This document shows, one piece after another, positions 1 to 8,001 of a stretch of DNA of 64,000 bases. The stretch is from contig NZ_FBXK01000005.1 of NCBI RefSeq assembly GCF_900013425.1, forward strand, positions 992,001 through 1,056,000, read 5' to 3'. How positions within the stretch are numbered: position 1 is the stretch's first letter; each line of letters begins with the position of its first letter. The notes under the pieces were generated by a model. That model worked only from the letters and a program-made list of their open reading frames with translations, ran no database searches and was not told the origin of the DNA. A program made the translations under genes and the position numbers. This DNA comes from Sphingobium sp. Z007 (GTDB taxonomy: Bacteria > Pseudomonadota > Alphaproteobacteria > Sphingomonadales > Sphingomonadaceae).

Positions 1-1
1 G

Positions 2-1180
2 CGGGTCGCCGCGCTGACGGATCGAGCGCTGGCTGAAAACCACGTCATCGTTTCGCTGGAGCGCGAAGGCATCCGCCTGTCGGGCGTCGCGTCGATCCCG
101 ACCTACAATCGCGGCGTGGGTGATCATCAATATCTGTTCGTCAATGGGCGGCCAGTGAAGGACCGCCTGCTGATCGGGGCGTTGCGCGGCGCCTATGCTG
201 ACATGCTGGCGCGCGACCGGCATCCGGTTGTGGCGCTTTTCCTCGACGTGCCGCCGCTGGACGTGGATGTGAACGTCCACCCCGCCAAGACCGAGGTGCG
301 CTTTCGCGATCCCGCGCTGATCCGGGGCATGATCGTGTCCGGCCTGCGTCGTGCGCTCGATGCGGAAGGGTTCCGTGCCGTGCAGCATGCCGATCCGTCC
401 GCCTTGTCCGCCTGGAAGCCCGAACCGGTGTCGCCTACCCCGATCGGTGCGATGCCGATCTTCGAAGCGCCGATGTCTTCACCGGCGAGCTATAGTCAGT
501 TCGCGCCACCTTCCTTTGCCGATCGTCGCGCATCCTTCATCACCCCGCCGCCGCAGGCGCGCGCCGAACCGGCAGCCGCACCAGCCCCGGAAGGCGCCAG
601 CTTTCCGCTGGGTGTCGCGCGGGGTCAGGTCGCGCGCACCTATATCGTGGCGGAGGCGGAGGACGGGCTGGTCATCGTCGACCAACATGCCGCGCATGAA
701 CGGCTGACGCTGGAGCGAATGCGCCGGGCGATGGAGGGGCAGGGTGTGGCCTCTCAGGCGCTGCTGCTGCCCGAAGTGGTCGAACTGGACGAACCGGCCT
801 GCGATCGACTGGAGGCGCGGATCGCCGAACTCAAGGATTTTGGCCTGGACCTGGAGCGGTTCGGCCCGTCTGCCATGCTGGTCCGCTCGGTGCCGGCGAT
901 GCTGGGCCAGTCGGATGTGCATGGCCTCGTCACCGATCTGGCCGATGATCTGGCGGCCTATGACAGCGCGCTGTCGCTGAAGGAGCGGCTCGATCTGGTC
1001 GCCGCGACCATGGCCTGCCATGGATCGGTGCGGGCGGGGCGGGTGCTGAGCGTCGCAGAGATGAATGCGCTGCTGCGCGAGATGGAAGTGACGCCGCGGT
1101 CGGGCCAGTGCAACCACGGGCGGCCGACCTGGGTGAAGCTGGGCCATGGCGACATCGAGAAATTGTTCGGGAGGAAATGA
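2..1180 (+). CDS. mutL: DNA mismatch repair endonuclease MutL (5' end outside window)
   Basis: Partial gene entering from the left edge; 392 codons are visible and end in TGA. The visible part starts in the GHKL ATPase/transducer region: YLFVNGRPVKD and DVNVHPAKTEVRF are MutL signatures. A proline/alanine-rich linker follows (about nt 420-600), then the C-terminal dimerisation and nuclease domain. DQHAAHERLTLE at nt 680-715 fits the DQHA(X)2E(X)4E metal-binding motif, and QCNHGRPT lies near the C-terminus, so this is the nicking type of MutL found in bacteria without MutH. It acts with MutS after mismatch recognition. A small secreted-protein gene starts 4 bp downstream and is probably co-transcribed. 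Confidence 0.97.
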   Translation, partial: RVAALTDRALAENHVIVSLEREGIRLSGVASIPTYNRGVGDHQYLFVNGRPVKDRLLIGALRGAYADMLARDRHPVVALFLDVPPLDVDVNVHPAKTEVRFRDPALIRGMIVSGLRRALDAEGFRAVQHADPSALSAWKPEPVSPTPIGAMPIFEAPMSSPASYSQFAPPSFADRRASFITPPPQARAEPAAAPAPEGASFPLGVARGQVARTYIVAEAEDGLVIVDQHAAHERLTLERMRRAMEGQGVASQALLLPEVVELDEPACDRLEARIAELKDFGLDLERFGPSAMLVRSVPAMLGQSDVHGLVTDLADDLAAYDSALSLKERLDLVAATMACHGSVRAGRVLSVAEMNALLREMEVTPRSGQCNHGRPTWVKLGHGDIEKLFGRK

Positions 1181-1184
1181 GACG

Positions 1185-1676
1185 ATGATGATCCTCGCCC
1201 CCTTGTTGTTGGCCGCCGCCGACCCCGTCTGCGCCGCGCCGACGCCGCTGGCTGAGCCTTGGACGAGCTGGAACCAAAGCGGGCAGGCGAAGGCCGGCGT
1301 GCTGGCGCAAGGCGCGCCGGCGCTGATTCTGGGCAAGCCGTTGACCGCCGAACTGACACCGAGCGTCCATGTCCAGTTTCCCGTCGTGCCGAACAAAGGC
1401 GCGAAAGAGGGTTATAGCGGGCTGTTCAGCCTGTCGCTAAAGCAGGGCGCGCGGGTGGGCATCGCGCTGTCGGGGCCAGCCTGGGTGGATGTAGTGACGG
1501 GCGATGCGCCTGTCGCCTCGGTTGAGCACGGCCATGGGCCGGACTGTTCGGGTATCCGCAAGATCGTCTGGTTCGATCTGCCAGCGGGGCGGCATCTGGT
1601 CCAGATTGCGGGATCGAAGGCGGTGTCCGTGCGGGTGATGGCAGCGGATGCGCGGGCTAATCAGCCTGCATATTAA
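1185..1676 (+). CDS. Conserved hypothetical periplasmic protein
   Basis: 163 aa. The start chosen is the first of two adjacent ATGs at 1185/1188, directly after a GGGAGG element that overlaps the mutL end; the reading frame is open further upstream inside mutL but has no better start. The N-terminus (MMILAPLLLAAADPVCAAP) is a short signal peptide, so the mature protein is probably periplasmic. The rest is beta-rich, with repeated hydrophobic/glycine segments, and has two cysteines that could form a disulfide after export. I do not recognise a named family. The 4-bp gap to mutL suggests co-transcription but says little about function. Confidence 0.75.
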   Translation: MMILAPLLLAAADPVCAAPTPLAEPWTSWNQSGQAKAGVLAQGAPALILGKPLTAELTPSVHVQFPVVPNKGAKEGYSGLFSLSLKQGARVGIALSGPAWVDVVTGDAPVASVEHGHGPDCSGIRKIVWFDLPAGRHLVQIAGSKAVSVRVMAADARANQPAY

Positions 1677-1682
1677 CGGCTA

Positions 1683-1768
1683 GGTCCGTTCGGGCTGAGC
1701 GTATCGAAGCTCCGCGCTGTCTTCGTTCAGAAACGATGGCCCTTCGACAGGCTCAGGGCGAACGGACC
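1683..1768. repeat. REP-like palindromic repeat, family A copy 1
   Basis: The ends are perfect inverted copies (GGTCCGTTCG at 1683, CGAACGGACC at 1759), with internal arms CGGGCTGAGCGTATCGAAG and CTTCGACAGGCTCAGGGCG. Related copies lie at 14636-14720 and 39398-39550. It sits between two convergent genes and could fold into a long hairpin in RNA from either strand. Confidence 0.85.
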
Positions 1769-1784
1769 AGGGGAATATACTTGG

Positions 1785-2255
1785 TCAAACCGGGCGCGTG
1801 CGCCACATGGCGATGGGGATCATGGTCAGGAGCGGCTCGCCGTCCTGATTGAGGATCGTCACCCTGCTGCGGACGATGCCCATTTCCGGGCGGCTTTGCG
1901 ACGCCTTCTTGTCGATGACTTCGCTCTTGCCGCGCAGCGTATCACCGGGCCGCACCGGGCGCAGCCAGCGTAACTCGTCAACGCCCATCGCGCCGAGGCT
2001 CGCCGCCTGGCGACCCGGATGCTTTTGCATCTCTGCGACGAACATTTTCATGAACAGGGCGGTGGTGTGCCATCCACTGGCGGACAGGGTTCCGAAATGG
2101 GTAGTGGCCGCTGCTTCGTCGGACAGATGGAAGGGCTGGGGATCGAACGCGGCGGCGAAGGCGATCGTCTCTTCGCGCGAAACGGCTAGCGGACCGAAAT
2201 CGAAGCTGTCGCCAATCGCGATATCCTCGAAATAGAGAATGTCGTCCGCCATCAT
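1785..2255 (-). CDS. MaoC family dehydratase
   Basis: 156 aa hot-dog-fold protein of the MaoC/R-hydratase family. Members typically hydrate enoyl-CoA thioesters or act on related acyl-CoA substrates in the cytoplasm. The segment FDPQPFHLSDEAA followed by FGTLSASGWHT carries the family's Asp and His pair of the catalytic loop. The length fits a single-domain MaoC protein. The start is an ATGATG pair after GGGAGACGG; the second ATG (2252) has slightly better spacing. It stands alone, converging on the mutL cluster, so the substrate cannot be inferred from context. Confidence 0.85.
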   Translation of the reverse strand: MMADDILYFEDIAIGDSFDFGPLAVSREETIAFAAAFDPQPFHLSDEAAATTHFGTLSASGWHTTALFMKMFVAEMQKHPGRQAASLGAMGVDELRWLRPVRPGDTLRGKSEVIDKKASQSRPEMGIVRSRVTILNQDGEPLLTMIPIAMWRTRPV

Positions 2256-2310
2256 CCGTCTCCCGTTGCAACGGATGATGGCTTAGAAGGGCTTTCCGTT
2301 TACGTCAATG

Positions 2311-3864
2311 TCAGGCGATGCTGATCGACGGTCGGCCATGCGGCACCGTCAGCGTCGCGCGGGTGCTAATCGCGCCGCCGGGGGTCGATACCTTGTCCAT
2401 CACCCGCATCTGCGTGGTCCAGGCGTCGGGGGTCACTTCACAGATCAGATAGCCGCGTTGGTCGTTGATGAATTGCAATTCAGGGTTGTTCTTGAGGATC
2501 ACGTCGCTACCAGCGCGCAGGTCCGATCCGTCGCCGCCAGACGATATGGAAGTCGAGACGAACTCGACCGCGACCGTCTTGTCGCCATCGTTCAGCAGGC
2601 CCGCGAAATTCTGATGCTCGTCGCCTGTCAGCACGACGACATTGTCCAGCCCGCGCATCTTGGCCAGCAGACGCTCACGCGGCTTGGCATAGGCGGCCCA
2701 ACTGTCGATATTGTAGATTTTCTGCTTTTCATCGGCATAACGCCGTCGGTCGAGCGACATCATCATTACCTGCTGCGCCACGCAGTTCCAACGGGTCTGC
2801 CCGCGCGTCAGGTTGCGCACGAGCCAGCTTTCCTCTTCCGCCGAAATGACCTGCGCCTTGTTGCTGTCGATGTCGGTGCAATACGGCTTAAACCCGTCAT
2901 CGCATGGTTGGTCGGTGCGGAAGGACCGGGTGTCGAGGAAGTCGATCGACAGAAGATTGCCGAAGCGCGCTTCGCGATAGGCGTTGGTGATGATTCCGTC
3001 GCGGGGCAGCATCGCGGCGCGAACCGGCATATGTTCATACCAGGCCTGCAATCCCGCCTGGCGGCGCAGGCGAAATATCTCGTTCGGGGCCAGCCCCTTG
3101 CCGGAGATATCGCCGACCCAATTATTCTCGATTTCATGGTCGTCGAAGGTCGGAAACCATGTATGCTTCCCGCGCGCGGCCTGTAGGTCGTAGTCGCTCA
3201 GATATTGGGCGTAGCGCAGGCGATAATCGGCCAGATCGAAACAATCCTGGCCGATATGGTGACGGACCTGATCGACCGGCAGACCGTCCTTGTCATAGTC
3301 CGGTGCGCGCTGCTGATATTCGTAGATGAAGTCGCCATAATGATAGACGAAGGCCAGGTCGTCCTCACGCGCCAGATGGCGGAAAGCGGTGAACAGGCCG
3401 TCTTCATAATTCTGGCATCCCGCGACGCCGAATTTGAGCGCCGTCGGGCTGGACGACGCCAGCGGCAGGGTGCGGGCGCGGCCTTGCGAGGATTTGTCGC
3501 TGCCCAGGAAGAAGCGATACCAATAGGGCCGGTCGGGTTGCAGGCCCGCGACTTCAACATGAACGCTGTGGCCCAGTTCCGGCCGCGCCTGCGCCTCGCC
3601 GCTGGCGACGATGGTCTTGAACCGGTCGTCACTGGCGACTTCCCATTTCACCGGCAGCGGCACCATCGGCATCCCGCCATGCAGTTCGAACGGCTTGGGG
3701 GCGAGTTTGGTCCAGATGACGAAGCCGTCCGGGGCCGGATCGCCCGATGTCACGCCCAGGGAAAAGGGATAGCCGGCGAACCAGCTTTGCGCCTTCAATA
3801 TAGCGGGTGTGCCGATCGCGGGCGCGATGGTGGCGGTGGTCAGAAACTGGCGGCGGTTGAACAT
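2311..3864 (-). CDS. phoD: PhoD-like alkaline phosphatase, Tat-exported
   Basis: 517 aa metallophosphoesterase of the PhoD family, which hydrolyses phosphodiesters and monoesters outside the cytoplasm using Fe/Ca. The N-terminus carries a twin-arginine motif (NRRQFLTTA) followed by a hydrophobic stretch ending near AILKAQS, so export is by the Tat system. The PhoD N-terminal domain follows (FSLGVTSGDPAPDGFVIWT), then the metallophosphatase core with YGDFIYEY, FDDHEIENNW and VVLTGDEHQNF. Its length is normal. It is monocistronic; no clear Pho box was identified by eye upstream of 3864. Confidence 0.93.
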   Translation of the reverse strand: MFNRRQFLTTATIAPAIGTPAILKAQSWFAGYPFSLGVTSGDPAPDGFVIWTKLAPKPFELHGGMPMVPLPVKWEVASDDRFKTIVASGEAQARPELGHSVHVEVAGLQPDRPYWYRFFLGSDKSSQGRARTLPLASSSPTALKFGVAGCQNYEDGLFTAFRHLAREDDLAFVYHYGDFIYEYQQRAPDYDKDGLPVDQVRHHIGQDCFDLADYRLRYAQYLSDYDLQAARGKHTWFPTFDDHEIENNWVGDISGKGLAPNEIFRLRRQAGLQAWYEHMPVRAAMLPRDGIITNAYREARFGNLLSIDFLDTRSFRTDQPCDDGFKPYCTDIDSNKAQVISAEEESWLVRNLTRGQTRWNCVAQQVMMMSLDRRRYADEKQKIYNIDSWAAYAKPRERLLAKMRGLDNVVVLTGDEHQNFAGLLNDGDKTVAVEFVSTSISSGGDGSDLRAGSDVILKNNPELQFINDQRGYLICEVTPDAWTTQMRVMDKVSTPGGAISTRATLTVPHGRPSISIA

Positions 3865-3950
3865 GGACGAGCGACCCTTAGACTTGTTTTTTACATTCGT
3901 GTCTTAACCCGTCCCCCTAGCGGCGCAATATGACAAGACGGTGCAGCTAA

Positions 3951-4445
3951 TCAGTCAAGCCAATCACGCAGTATCATCCATGCTGAACGCTTGGCCTCCC
4001 GCGAGAGGCTGGCATAGGCGCCGCTGGAGGAAGGCAGGTCGATCAGCGCCAGGCCCGACCGATCGCCCAGTTGCCGTCGGCCGTGCAACGCGGCGGTCTT
4101 GCCGTTGAAGGCGATGGCTTTGAGCGCGGGCAGGCGGGCGACGAAAGCGCCAAGATCGCGCAGTTCCGCGCCCCGGATCGATCCGTCGAGACTGCCTTCG
4201 CGCTCGGCGCTTTCGATCACGTCCCACAGGCCGACGCCGCGCCCGCGCAGCCGCTTCAGTCGCACCGCATAGGGCTGGCCGCGCAGATCCTCACCCAGCG
4301 CATCGCCGACCAACGTCCAGAACGCGTTGCCGCGATGGGCGTAATATTCGCCCTGCCGGATCGACGCATCGCCGGGCAGGCTGCCCAGGATCAGCAGGCG
4401 CGTATCGGCGTCGACGCTGGGCGGGAAGGCGGCCTTGCGTTGCAT
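3951..4445 (-). CDS. DNA-deoxyinosine glycosylase (UDG superfamily, family 6-like)
   Basis: 164 aa. It resembles the small hypoxanthine-DNA glycosylases of the uracil-DNA glycosylase superfamily, which remove deaminated adenine for base-excision repair. Visible features are the N-terminal motif LLILGSLPGDASI, the HRGNAFW segment and the central IAFNGKTAA. No Fe-S cysteines are expected in this branch and none are clustered here. The gene is separated from ychF upstream by a REP-like repeat (4463-4536), so it may share a transcript with ychF or be partly uncoupled by that hairpin. A second UDG-superfamily gene lies at 60363-61082. Confidence 0.85.
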   Translation of the reverse strand: MQRKAAFPPSVDADTRLLILGSLPGDASIRQGEYYAHRGNAFWTLVGDALGEDLRGQPYAVRLKRLRGRGVGLWDVIESAEREGSLDGSIRGAELRDLGAFVARLPALKAIAFNGKTAALHGRRQLGDRSGLALIDLPSSSGAYASLSREAKRSAWMILRDWLD

Positions 4446-4462
4446 AGGGTTCCCCCAATACA

Positions 4463-4536
4463 GTCATGCCAGCGCAGGCTGGCATCTCAGGCGTTGGTGC
4501 GCTGTCGCCTGAGACCCCAGCCTGCGCTGGGGTGAC
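4463..4536. repeat. REP-like palindromic repeat, family B copy 1
   Basis: The left arm GTCATGCCAGCGCAGGCTGG and right arm CCCAGCCTGCGCTGGGGTGAC are inverted, joined through TCAGGC/GCCTGA. This is the common sphingomonad 'GTCATCCCAGCGAAGGCTGGGATC' type of element; other copies are at 19461, 42552 and 56732. It lies between ychF and the glycosylase gene on the same strand. Confidence 0.88.
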
Positions 4537-4544
4537 GGCAATAA

Positions 4545-5645
4545 TCAGACGTTGAAGCGGAACAGCATGATGTCGCCGTCCTGCGTGACATATTCCTTGC
4601 CTTCCGACCGCCACTTGCCCGCTTCCTTGGCGCCGGCTTCGCCGTTAAACTGGACATAATCGGCATAGGCCATGGTTTCGGCGCGGATGAAGCCTTTTTC
4701 GAAATCGGTATGGATCGCGCCGGCGGCCTGGGGCGCTTTCGATCCCTTGGTCACGGTCCAGGCGCGCGCTTCCTTCGGCCCGACAGTGAAGAAGGTGATG
4801 AGGCCCAACAATTCGTATCCGGCGCGGATGATGCGGGCGAGGCCGGCTTCAGCCAGGCCCAGCGCTTCGAGATATTCGGCGCGTTCCTCGACCGGCATGG
4901 TGACCAATTCGGCCTCGATCGCGGCCGAGACGATCACGGCGCTGGCATTTTCGGCCTTCGCCTTTTCGAACACGCGGGCGGAAAAGGCGTTGCCTTCCGA
5001 TGCGGCGTCTTCCTCGACATTGCAGACATAGAGGACCGGTTTTGCTGTCAGCAACTGCGCTTGCTTGAACAGGCGGTCTTCTTCCTCGTCGCGCGGCACG
5101 GTGAGGCGGGCGGGCTTGCCCTCGCGCAGCAGGTCGAGCGCCTGGCCCAGCACCGTGGCGGCGGCTTTGGCTTCCTTGTCGCCCTGCGCGGCTTTCTTGG
5201 CGAGGTTCGGGACGCGTTTTTCCAGGCTTTCCAGATCGGCGAGCATCAATTCCATCTCGACCGTCTCGGCGTCGGCGATGGGATCGACCTTGCCTTCGAC
5301 ATGGGTGATGTCGTCATCCTCGAAACAGCGCAGGACGTGCACGATCGCGTCGGTTTCGCGGATGTTCGCCAGGAACTGGTTGCCCAGCCCTTCGCCCTTG
5401 GACGCGCCACGCACCAGGCCGGCGATATCGACAAAGCTGAGCTGCGTTTCGATGATCTTGGCGCTACCGCCGATCTTGGCGATCGTGTCGAGCCGGTCGT
5501 CGGGCACGGCAACGCGGCCTTCATTGGGTTCGATCGTGCAGAAAGGATAGTTGGCCGCCTGCGCCGCCTGCGTTTCGGTCAGCGCGTTGAACAGAGTGGA
5601 CTTGCCCACATTGGGGAGGCCGACGATACCGCAACGAAAACCCAT
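4545..5645 (-). CDS. ychF: Redox-regulated ATPase/GTPase YchF
   Basis: 366 aa, the expected length for this universally conserved OBG-family NTPase (OLA1/YchF), which binds ribosomes and affects translation and stress responses; YchF proteins prefer ATP. The N-terminal P-loop GLPNVGKST is followed by switch regions including FVDIAGLVRGASKGEGLGN, a coiled-coil insertion (around residues 130-200) and a C-terminal TGS domain ending in YVQDGD-like sequence (EYVTQDGDIMLFRFNV). In many bacteria ychF neighbours pth; here pth is about 9 kb away. It diverges from the DUF983 gene. Confidence 0.97.
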   Translation of the reverse strand: MGFRCGIVGLPNVGKSTLFNALTETQAAQAANYPFCTIEPNEGRVAVPDDRLDTIAKIGGSAKIIETQLSFVDIAGLVRGASKGEGLGNQFLANIRETDAIVHVLRCFEDDDITHVEGKVDPIADAETVEMELMLADLESLEKRVPNLAKKAAQGDKEAKAAATVLGQALDLLREGKPARLTVPRDEEEDRLFKQAQLLTAKPVLYVCNVEEDAASEGNAFSARVFEKAKAENASAVIVSAAIEAELVTMPVEERAEYLEALGLAEAGLARIIRAGYELLGLITFFTVGPKEARAWTVTKGSKAPQAAGAIHTDFEKGFIRAETMAYADYVQFNGEAGAKEAGKWRSEGKEYVTQDGDIMLFRFNV

Positions 5646-5783
5646 TTGACTGCCTTATAAGATCGGAAAGATTTGCGCGCCCGATAGCGCCTTGTGTGCA
5701 CAAAGGCCAGCCTTGGACGACATAAGGGGGGTAGGACAAAAGGCGCGATTGATAAGCGCGTCACTTTGGCCGCATAAAGGATC

Positions 5784-6242
5784 ATGACCCAAGAGATGAT
5801 CGAACCCAACCGCGAAACCCACTGGATCGACCAGAAGGGTCGCGCGTGGGAGAAGCACCCTGCGCACGAAACGGGCGTGTTCGGACGCTGCCCGCGGTGC
5901 GGGGAGGGGCATATCTTCACAGGGTTCCTGACGATGCGCGATCATTGTGAAGTGTGCGACCTGGATTATAGCTTTGCCGATCCGGCCGATGGCCCGGCGG
6001 TGTTCGTGCAACTTTTCGCCTGCGTGCCGGGCGTCATCTTCATCATCATGCTGGAAATCATCGCGCGGCCGGGGCTGTGGGTGCATCTGGCCGTGGGCAT
6101 ACCGGTGCTGATCCTGACGACGCTTCTGCCAATGCGGCCGATCAAGGGCTGGCTGATCGCCGCCCAGTTCACCAACAGCGCGCAGGAAGCCGGGACGGCG
6201 GCGTTGTGGGCCAGGCTGCATGACGGCGCGCCACGCGGTTAA
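5784..6242 (+). CDS. DUF983 domain-containing zinc-ribbon membrane protein
   Basis: 152 aa. The N-terminal half carries a zinc ribbon: CPRCGEGHIF and CEVCDLDY supply two CxxC pairs. Two adjacent transmembrane helices follow (about residues 75-95 and 98-117), which is the DUF983 layout of alphaproteobacteria. The function is unknown; the family is often near cytochrome oxidase or other membrane genes elsewhere, but not here. The start ATG follows AAAGGATC. The gene ends just before a family D repeat (6262-6337). Confidence 0.88.
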   Translation: MTQEMIEPNRETHWIDQKGRAWEKHPAHETGVFGRCPRCGEGHIFTGFLTMRDHCEVCDLDYSFADPADGPAVFVQLFACVPGVIFIIMLEIIARPGLWVHLAVGIPVLILTTLLPMRPIKGWLIAAQFTNSAQEAGTAALWARLHDGAPRG

Positions 6243-6261
6243 GTTGATGAACGATGCCACC

Positions 6262-6337
6262 TCCGTTCGCTTCGAGCGAAGTCGAGAAGCGGATGGCGCA
6301 GTTTCGATGTTGCTCGACTGCGCTCGAAACGAACGGA
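6262..6337. repeat. REP-like palindromic repeat, family D copy 1
   Basis: Inverted arms TCCGTTCGCTTCGAGCGAAG (6262) and CGCTCGAAACGAACGGA (6321-6337). A close relative lies at 7106-7171, so two copies bracket most of the glutaminyl-peptide cyclotransferase gene. This copy lies between convergent genes and may serve both as a terminator hairpin. Confidence 0.82.
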
Positions 6338-6358
6338 CGATGGTGCGCGTCCAAGGCT

Positions 6359-7198
6359 TTACGGCTTGGGCGCGACCTTTATCTCGAACAGTTTTGGCCA
6401 GTTCTTGCCGGTGATGAATATACGGTCCTTCGCCGCGTCATAGGCAATGCCGTTCGCCACCGCTTCGCTGTCGGTTACCCCGGCGGCCTTGCGCAGGCGC
6501 GCCACGTCGATCCAGTCGATCACCGCGCCGGTCGCGGGATCGATCCGGGCGATGCGGGTGTCGTACCAGATGTTCGCCCACACCTCCCCCTTCACATATT
6601 CCAGTTCGTTCAGCCGATCGACCGCGCGGCCGTTCCAGGTCACGGTGATGCGGCGCTGTTCGGTCAGGCTGTCGGGATTAAGGAAGCGCAGCTGCGCGGT
6701 GCCATCGCTCATGATGAGGCTGCGGCCGTCCTGCGTCATGCCCCAGCCTTCGCCGTCATAGCGGAAGTCCGATAGCGGCGCGAAATCGGCCAGGTTCCAG
6801 ACGAAGCCGCGGCGATGGCGCCAGGTCAAGCTGACCAGCTTGCCGCCCCAATTGACGATACCCTCGCCGAAATAAGACGGGTCGATCACGCGGCGTTGCA
6901 GGACTTTGCCGGTCTTGAGCGCTACCTTACGGATGTCCGACTGGCCTTCCAGGCCGGTGCTCTCGTAAAGCGCGCCGTCTAGGTAGAAGAGGCCTTCGGT
7001 GAAGGCGGTCGCGTCATGGGGGTGGGTCGCGACCAGTTTCCAGGGGGTCTCGGCCTGAGCGGGGATGGCGAGCAGCAACAAAGGCAGGGGCGACCAGCGC
7101 CATCGCCGTTCGCTTCGAGCGAAGTCGAAAAGCCAGCGCGCAACGGTTCTCGACACGCTCGAACCGAACGGACGTTGGGGCCAGGACGTCGCCTTCAT
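6359..7198 (-). CDS. Glutaminyl-peptide cyclotransferase, exported
   Basis: 279 aa. Beta-propeller enzyme of the bacterial/plant glutaminyl cyclase type, which forms N-terminal pyroglutamate on secreted proteins. Family features are the HDATAFTEGLFY start, YFGEGIV, EGWGMTQDG and RLNELEYVKGEVWANIW. The chosen ATG overlaps the ygfZ stop as ATGA (translational coupling); an upstream in-frame start would lie within ygfZ. The signal-peptide core SPLPLLLLAIPAQA is preceded by an unusually long n-region, because a family D repeat (7106-7171) is translated in frame just before it. Without that insert the protein would begin with a conventional short n-region. Catalytic assignment is by family. Confidence 0.88.
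   Translation of the reverse strand: MKATSWPQRPFGSSVSRTVARWLFDFARSERRWRWSPLPLLLLAIPAQAETPWKLVATHPHDATAFTEGLFYLDGALYESTGLEGQSDIRKVALKTGKVLQRRVIDPSYFGEGIVNWGGKLVSLTWRHRRGFVWNLADFAPLSDFRYDGEGWGMTQDGRSLIMSDGTAQLRFLNPDSLTEQRRITVTWNGRAVDRLNELEYVKGEVWANIWYDTRIARIDPATGAVIDWIDVARLRKAAGVTDSEAVANGIAYDAAKDRIFITGKNWPKLFEIKVAPKP
7106..7171. repeat. REP-like palindromic repeat, family D copy 2, inside a coding region
   Basis: CCGTTCGCTTCGAGCGAAGT at 7106 and CTCGAACCGAACGG at 7158-7171 form the inverted ends. It is read in frame as the N-terminal extension of the cyclotransferase precursor, immediately before the hydrophobic core of its signal peptide. Confidence 0.82.
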
Positions 7199-7932
7199 TC
7201 TGCTGCCTGGCTCGCGATCGCGGTGGCCAACCATGCGGGCAAGGTGGCGGGATTGAGCGTTTCGACCCGGCGCAGCTCGATCGACAGGCCCATGTCCGGC
7301 AGCGCGGCCCGCTGGCGTTTTTCGTCCGCCTGATCGATCCGTACGGCGACTAGGCGGCGGCTGACTTTATTGCGGTAGTGCATCCGCGCGGTGTTTTCCT
7401 GGCCCACGTAGCAGCCCTTGTCATAATCGACGCCGTTCAGTTCCTCCGCATTGGTTTCCAGCCATAGCGTTTGGTCCTGCCCCAGTTCCTCTGCGCCCTC
7501 GAACACGCCGAGGCTTAGGCGATGCGCGCGGAAGGCGAGGGTGGCGTCCCCCGGCGTCGCGGGCGCGATCCAGCGATGGCCAAGCGCGGGCAGGCGTGGG
7601 TCGAGCGGCTGGTCGCTGGCGTCTAGCGACCAGTGGGCCGCGAGTCCCTCTTCGCGAACGATCGCGACCTTGCGGCGCAGGCGGTAGATGGTCAGTCGTT
7701 TGGCGAGCAAGTCAGCCTGGGCGGCTTCGCAATCGATCAAGATATCGTCGCCCTCTGCCCATAGGATGAAATCGAACAGCGCCTTGCCCTGCGGGGTCAG
7801 CAATCCGGTCCAGCGCGGTTGTCCCTGTTGAAGCGTTAGCACGTCGCGGGTCAGCAGGCCCTGCAGGAAGGGTTTCGCTTCATCGCCTGAAATTCTCAGG
7901 ATCGCGCGGTCGCTTAGGGTGGTGCCGGTCAT
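7195..7932 (-). CDS. ygfZ: YgfZ/GcvT folate-binding protein
   Basis: 245 aa from the ATG at 7932; a GTG start at 7956 would add eight residues. It belongs to the tetrahydrofolate-dependent YgfZ family, which helps repair or assemble Fe-S clusters in enzymes such as MiaB. The diagnostic KGCYVGQENTARM motif, with the conserved cysteine, is in the C-terminal third; the N-terminal GcvT-like part includes FLQGLLTRDV and LLTPQGKALFDF. Its stop overlaps the start of the cyclotransferase gene. It diverges from the dihydroorotase-like gene across a short intergenic region that must hold both promoters. Confidence 0.92.
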   Translation of the reverse strand: MTGTTLSDRAILRISGDEAKPFLQGLLTRDVLTLQQGQPRWTGLLTPQGKALFDFILWAEGDDILIDCEAAQADLLAKRLTIYRLRRKVAIVREEGLAAHWSLDASDQPLDPRLPALGHRWIAPATPGDATLAFRAHRLSLGVFEGAEELGQDQTLWLETNAEELNGVDYDKGCYVGQENTARMHYRNKVSRRLVAVRIDQADEKRQRAALPDMGLSIELRRVETLNPATLPAWLATAIASQAAE

Positions 7933-8001
7933 CGGCTTTAGGTAGGACGGCGACACGACTTAGCCAAGCCGTCTGCGCGAACGGAATATAGGAATATCGT
8001 C

